From MFZZ01 sp964582715 (GTDB lineage: Bacteria; Patescibacteriota; Microgenomatia; UBA1406; GWC2-37-13), in assembly GCA_964582715.1 (NCBI GenBank), contig CAZOSM010000001.1, positions 1 through 64,000 of the forward strand: a DNA stretch of 64,000 nt, given 5' to 3'. This document shows, one piece after another, positions 60,192 to 64,000 of the stretch (positions are counted from its first letter, which is position 1; each line of letters begins with the position of its first letter). The notes under the pieces were generated by a model. The model had not been told where the DNA came from. It did no database searches and saw only the letters and a list, made by a program, of their open reading frames with translations. Made by a program: the position numbers and the translations under genes.

Positions 60192-61838
60192 TTACACAAT
60201 ATCTTCCTTTTTCTGCCTTACAAAACTAATCCATTCCTCTATTACTTCAACAATAAGTTTGAACGGAGCTTCAATAATAAAGTCAAATATGAGAATAAAG
60301 AAATTAATTTTAGATACTCCTTCACTAAATACTTTTCCAAGAGACAAAATTGGCATAAAGAAGAAATCAACAACAGGTCCCAGTACGTTACCTTTTTCTG
60401 TAACCCTGTACATATTAGAAAGCTGTTTGATACGATAGGCGAAAAATGCGACCACACTAATAAAGAAAATAAAGAGTCCTTTACTTAAGATGTTAAAGCC
60501 AATAAGGGAAAGGACATAGTGAATAAGGTACAAGGTTATGATAAATGTTGAAAGGTACAGGAAGGTAAAACCGGCTACTAGTATAGGTCTTTTTGGTTTA
60601 GCCTTTTGAGTTATAAAAGCAACGGTCTTTTCATATGATGGGTCTGCGTCAATAAGCTCCAGAATACGGAAATACAGTCTTCTGGTATTATCTTCTCCAG
60701 GTATGGTTACTGTTAAGATGATGACTAGCATAAGAAGCGGCGGGAATAAACTGTTCACCGCAAGTGCCAGGTAGCTAATATGATTATATATAAGCTGGGA
60801 TAATGGTACTTCTAAAATAAGAGCAAATACCATTTTCGTAACAAAGATATAAATTAAACTTTTGAACGCAAGTGTATTCAGACGTTTTTTAAGCTGTGCA
60901 TATTTCTCTCTTGCTGTTTGCTCGACCTTTGTCCAAAGTAACGATTTGTTTGTAAGTATAGATGTAATATTATTTTTGTTGCTTTTGATGATATTAAAGA
61001 GAATAAGGTATGGGGGAAGTTGTCTTCTGGTAAAACGAACAAGTTTTTCTACTGTAGGGTTATCTATCAGCTCATCTATTTTTTTAAAAATCGCAGGAAG
61101 CTTCGTGATCATCTCATCGTCCTGTGGCATAGTATATTGTGAGATTGGTTTGTAGAATAATCTAAACAGATGATATCGTTGAAATGGGAGATCACTTTTT
61201 CTGTATGCTTTTTCTATAGCGATAAATAAGAAAGTATCTTTTTGTTTTTCTTCTACATCTTCTATTTTTACTTTATCTTTGAGTGTCTGAAAAATAAAAT
61301 AGGTAAAGTCTGATTCAATATGAGACTCAGCTGGCGTAAGAAATTCTTCTATCTCTGCAGTAAACAGATCGGTGAGAAAGTTAAAGATAAATTCTTTATT
61401 TTTTGAATCACGCCCTGTAAGTAATCTATTTTTAAGTTCGATATACTTAAAAAGCATCTTCTGAATATTCTGAATATCATGCTCACCAAGTGAGCCATTA
61501 GAGAAATATCTTGCCCACATAAGCTCACGTAGTATATTCTCGGCCTCATTTTTACCTGCCGCATTCATGGAAAGCCTACGTTTGAGTATGCGCTCAATTG
61601 CAGCACGACGTATAAGATGATCTTCTCTGTACTCTATGGCATTACGGACTTTCTCATACACAAGCGCTAGAAATGACGCTGTTTGTGAAACGGTGAGCTT
61701 CGTGTAGTCATCAACAGGGTGTTTTTGTTTTATATCCTGCAAAGCCTGGATAAGCTTATTAGTTACCTCGGAAAGCTCAACTGACTGATCTGCTGCACTC
61801 GAATTTTGATTCTTGTCTTTTTGTTCGTCTTCGGGCAT
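60192..61838 (-). CDS. Large membrane protein of unknown function, 548 aa
   Basis: A ~320-residue helical cytoplasmic N-terminal region is followed by about five helices (about 330-480) and a cytoplasmic amphipathic C-terminus. I do not recognise the family. The polar N-terminus begins with a Glu/Asp/Lys/Gln-rich linker. It lies between the phosphomannomutase-like gene and the PH-like protein in what appears to be conserved core chromosome. Confidence 0.6.
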   Translation of the reverse strand: MPEDEQKDKNQNSSAADQSVELSEVTNKLIQALQDIKQKHPVDDYTKLTVSQTASFLALVYEKVRNAIEYREDHLIRRAAIERILKRRLSMNAAGKNEAENILRELMWARYFSNGSLGEHDIQNIQKMLFKYIELKNRLLTGRDSKNKEFIFNFLTDLFTAEIEEFLTPAESHIESDFTYFIFQTLKDKVKIEDVEEKQKDTFLFIAIEKAYRKSDLPFQRYHLFRLFYKPISQYTMPQDDEMITKLPAIFKKIDELIDNPTVEKLVRFTRRQLPPYLILFNIIKSNKNNITSILTNKSLLWTKVEQTAREKYAQLKKRLNTLAFKSLIYIFVTKMVFALILEVPLSQLIYNHISYLALAVNSLFPPLLMLVIILTVTIPGEDNTRRLYFRILELIDADPSYEKTVAFITQKAKPKRPILVAGFTFLYLSTFIITLYLIHYVLSLIGFNILSKGLFIFFISVVAFFAYRIKQLSNMYRVTEKGNVLGPVVDFFFMPILSLGKVFSEGVSKINFFILIFDFIIEAPFKLIVEVIEEWISFVRQKKEDIV

Positions 61839-61854
61839 GTATGTATTCTAACTG

Positions 61855-63273
61855 TTACTCTTTAATTTGTGCACCTGTTTCTTCAATTTCCTGTCTTAAT
61901 TCAACTACTTTTGAACGAACTAAATCGGCGGTTATACCTTCGATATTAAGCCTTAGAAGAGGTTCTGTATTGGATGTGCGAATACTTAAACGCCATTCAG
62001 GATAGGTGATAGCAATACCATCAAGCGTATTAAGTTCTCCATCATTATAGACATCTATAATTTTTTGGGTTACCTCTGCACTACTCACACTTTCCGGGAG
62101 TTCAAAATTGTATTCCCCTGACTCCACAGATGTCGTTACATCTTTTAAAATTTCTGAAATAGGTCTCTTCTCTCGTGCCATAACACGTAATACATAGAGA
62201 ATGATGCGCATAGTACTTTCGCAACCACCCATTTCACGGAAATAGTAATGTCCAGATGATTCTCCGGCGAATATGGCATTTTCTTTGTTAAGTTGTTCTG
62301 TAATAAGTGCATGGCCTACTTTTGTATAGCCGAGAGTACCGCCAAGTTTCTTAACAACATCTTCTACATTTCTGGTATAGCGAATATCGACTAACACGCG
62401 TTCTTTAGGAAAGTCTTTTAATATCTCTCCCACGACAAGAGCAGTTATGAGTGTTGCAGGGATAATCTCTCCTTTTTCATCAATAAACATCACCCGATCT
62501 GCATCTCCATCTGTTGCAATACCTAGGTCGGCTTGCTCTGCCTTTACCCGTTCTTGTAAATCTCGGAGTGTTTTATGTTGAAGTGGGTCTGCCTGATGTG
62601 CTGGGAATGTGCCATCGAGTTCAAAGTTCATTGGGATAAAATCAGCATGTACCCGTTCGTATGCGTTTTTATTAAACAGTTCTTGTAATGGAAGAATACC
62701 CATTGCGTTTGCAGGATCGGCAACTACTTTTATATGGTCAACTTCTCCTGGATGCACTGCTTTAAATGCAGCAGTTATTTCCTCTGCTAAAATATTTTTC
62801 TTTTCTTCAACTGTGCCATCATTGGTATATTCTGGAAATTTTTTGTTCATGGCAATATTTTTAATTTCTGCCATACCAGTTGTCTTACCAATCTTGACAA
62901 GAGCATTGCCATCACGGATAACCATCTTAACGCCATTGTATTCTTGGGGATTATGAGAAGCACTAATCATAATACCTGCGTCGTACTGATATGTGAGAAC
63001 TGTAAAATACATGCTTGGAGTAGGCAGAAGTCCTATATCAATTACCTGTGCTCCAGATTTAACAAGCGTATCTTTTGCTACTTTAAATAAAGATGGCGAA
63101 TGTGTTCTCATATCATGACCAAGAACAACGGTAAGATTCTCTTTTGCTTTAAGCTGTGAAATATATGTATAAATTGAGCGTACTACATCTTCCATTACTT
63201 CTTCGTTTAAGCTTTCTGGATAGATTGCACGAATATCGTATGCCTTAAAAATAGATGGATCGATGTTTGCCAT
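61855..63273 (-). CDS. Phosphomannomutase/phosphoglucomutase
   Basis: A 472-aa alpha-D-phosphohexomutase interconverting sugar 1- and 6-phosphates for nucleotide-sugar and surface-glycan synthesis. All four domain signatures are present: catalytic Ser in ISASHNPQEYNGVKM, Mg-binding DGDADRVMFID, sugar-binding GESSGHYYF, and the phosphate-binding RTSNTEPLLRLN. Specificity between mannose and glucose cannot be decided. It would supply the polysaccharide pathway seen at the left end of the window. Confidence 0.92.
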   Translation of the reverse strand: MANIDPSIFKAYDIRAIYPESLNEEVMEDVVRSIYTYISQLKAKENLTVVLGHDMRTHSPSLFKVAKDTLVKSGAQVIDIGLLPTPSMYFTVLTYQYDAGIMISASHNPQEYNGVKMVIRDGNALVKIGKTTGMAEIKNIAMNKKFPEYTNDGTVEEKKNILAEEITAAFKAVHPGEVDHIKVVADPANAMGILPLQELFNKNAYERVHADFIPMNFELDGTFPAHQADPLQHKTLRDLQERVKAEQADLGIATDGDADRVMFIDEKGEIIPATLITALVVGEILKDFPKERVLVDIRYTRNVEDVVKKLGGTLGYTKVGHALITEQLNKENAIFAGESSGHYYFREMGGCESTMRIILYVLRVMAREKRPISEILKDVTTSVESGEYNFELPESVSSAEVTQKIIDVYNDGELNTLDGIAITYPEWRLSIRTSNTEPLLRLNIEGITADLVRSKVVELRQEIEETGAQIKE

Positions 63274-63313
63274 AAGTGAATCAAATAATTAGTAATCGGT
63301 TAGTCATATAATA

Positions 63314-63397
63314 ACGTCATCCCGAACTTTATTCGGGATCTCCGGAGAATTGTTTATAAACTATTCACTAGATGCTGGAACAAGTTCAGCATGACGT
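63314..63397. repeat. 84-bp palindromic repeat (REP/MITE-like)
   Basis: An imperfect palindrome with ACGTCAT and ATGACGT at its ends, an internal hairpin (TCCCGAA/TTCGGGA) on the left and another (GCTGGAAC/GTTCAGC) on the right. Elements of nearly this sequence are scattered through many bacterial genomes. It lies between the phosphohexomutase gene and the last gene. Confidence 0.7.
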
Positions 63398-63431
63398 ATA
63401 AGTCTAAACATTAAAAGTATTATACCCCATC

Positions 63432-63998
63432 TCAACGTAAATAGTAACAGGCAAGTATCTCTATGGAGTCTTTTAAATTGAAGGTACTGGTACTTGTTTT
63501 CATACCTTGGTCTATTTTGATAAGACCTTCATAAAAGTACATGAGTTTTTTCTTCTCCCATGCTTTAGCCTGTTGAAGAATACGTGCCTTTTGCCAGGCT
63601 TGTACTGACTTATCAAATTCGTTTTCTTGCGCGAGTAGCAGTTTGCGAATATGTCTCCAGAGCAACGTATAAATAAACATGCTATCCTGTGAAACTGAAA
63701 CAATATTGAGAGATGACATAAACTCTGTTAAGTTGCCTGGGTAACAGCTTTCCAGAAGCTGAAAAATGTTTTTAGATGGCTTAAATTCTTCAAAAGAAGT
63801 CGCAATTTTTTTAAGACTGCTTAAGTCATATGCCGATTTTCCTTCTTCCCAACCTACTACATGTATCTCAGTATTTTTACTTATATTCTGAACAGCTTCT
63901 TTGAAAGGGCTTTTACCTCGACCTTTATATTTTGAAGAAATAGAATCGACAAAATACACTGATTGCTGACCGAATAAATCTACCACTCCCTGACTTTC
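63432..63998 (-). CDS. holA: Probable DNA polymerase III delta subunit (clamp loader), partial
   Basis: The frame is open to the right edge, so only the C-terminal ~189 residues are seen. The pattern fits the HolA C-terminal region: a middle segment NIFQLLESCYPGNLTEFMSS, then the helical clamp-loader collar with YTLLWRHIRKLLLA and a final YFYEGLIKIDQGMKTS leading to the last helix. Similarity is by pattern only; another helical protein is possible. Confidence 0.5.
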   Translation of the reverse strand, partial: ESQGVVDLFGQQSVYFVDSISSKYKGRGKSPFKEAVQNISKNTEIHVVGWEEGKSAYDLSSLKKIATSFEEFKPSKNIFQLLESCYPGNLTEFMSSLNIVSVSQDSMFIYTLLWRHIRKLLLAQENEFDKSVQAWQKARILQQAKAWEKKKLMYFYEGLIKIDQGMKTSTSTFNLKDSIEILACYYLR

Positions 63999-64000
63999 TT

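Overview
This AT-rich window (roughly one third G+C) looks like a chromosome segment of a Patescibacteria/CPR bacterium, most likely of the Microgenomates type, carrying an integrated conjugative element. That placement is an inference. It rests on a trigger factor without its PPIase domain, a short Obg, a DUF5660-like gene next to tig, CPR-style small serine-recombinase elements, and many genes whose -10 box lies only about 6 nt before the start codon, so that the mRNA should be leaderless. No rRNA is present to confirm the lineage.

Layout. Positions 1-7.5 kb hold surface-polysaccharide genes: two glycosyltransferases, a flippase, a polytopic membrane protein broken by one in-frame TAA, a secreted glycoside hydrolase and a PA14 protein. 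Positions 7.5-10 kb hold a compact protein-sorting locus: three small secreted proteins, each ending in VPEFG + hydrophobic helix + basic tail, with one exosortase-type enzyme (Cys219/Arg266/His287). Positions 10-15 kb hold unrecognised proteins, a LexA-like repressor and an SGNH hydrolase.

Positions ~15.1-51.6 kb form one ~36 kb integrative element ending at a tRNA-Asp gene. Its left two thirds is a copper/thiol-redox island: CusRS-like two-component system, BlaI/M56 repressor-protease pair, DsbA, multicopper oxidase, CuA-like cupredoxin, CopB ATPase, CsoR-like protein, CopZ, CcdA, DUF1573, DUF302, DUF3105, DUF5676 and several Cys-rich membrane proteins. Two regulatory codes run through it. 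A 22-bp double 11-mer box sits exactly 5 bp upstream of a -10 at five promoters, probably the site of the response regulator. A TACTACA-N3-TGTAGTA palindrome occurs at four places, probably the BlaI operator. The right third carries a type IV secretion apparatus (pilin, VirB6-like, PrgI/VirB4-N, VirB4, M23 hydrolase, coupling ATPase), an ArdC antirestriction protein beside a hairpin-rich leading-region/oriT candidate, a CBASS-like nucleotidyltransferase plus SLATT effector, an Mrr-like endonuclease, and the serine recombinase.

Positions 51.6-64 kb are core chromosome: tRNA-Asp, MtaB-like methylthiotransferase, two related muralytic proteins, trigger factor, DUF5660-like protein, a methyltransferase, tRNA-Arg, tRNA-Lys, a CNNM/CBS transporter-like protein, Obg, two hypothetical proteins, phosphomannomutase/phosphoglucomutase, an 84-bp palindromic repeat element, and the end of a probable DNA polymerase III delta subunit gene.

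The most interesting points are the two-code copper regulon on a conjugative CPR element, an undescribed paralogous domain (YRPCC-N-S-x-AFPDCNHGMA), a PcsB-like hydrolase whose M23 catalytic domain appears circularly permuted, a CsoR homologue that has lost two of its three copper ligands, the three-substrate VPEFG sorting locus, and a perfect intrinsic terminator placed between a promoter and a start codon.
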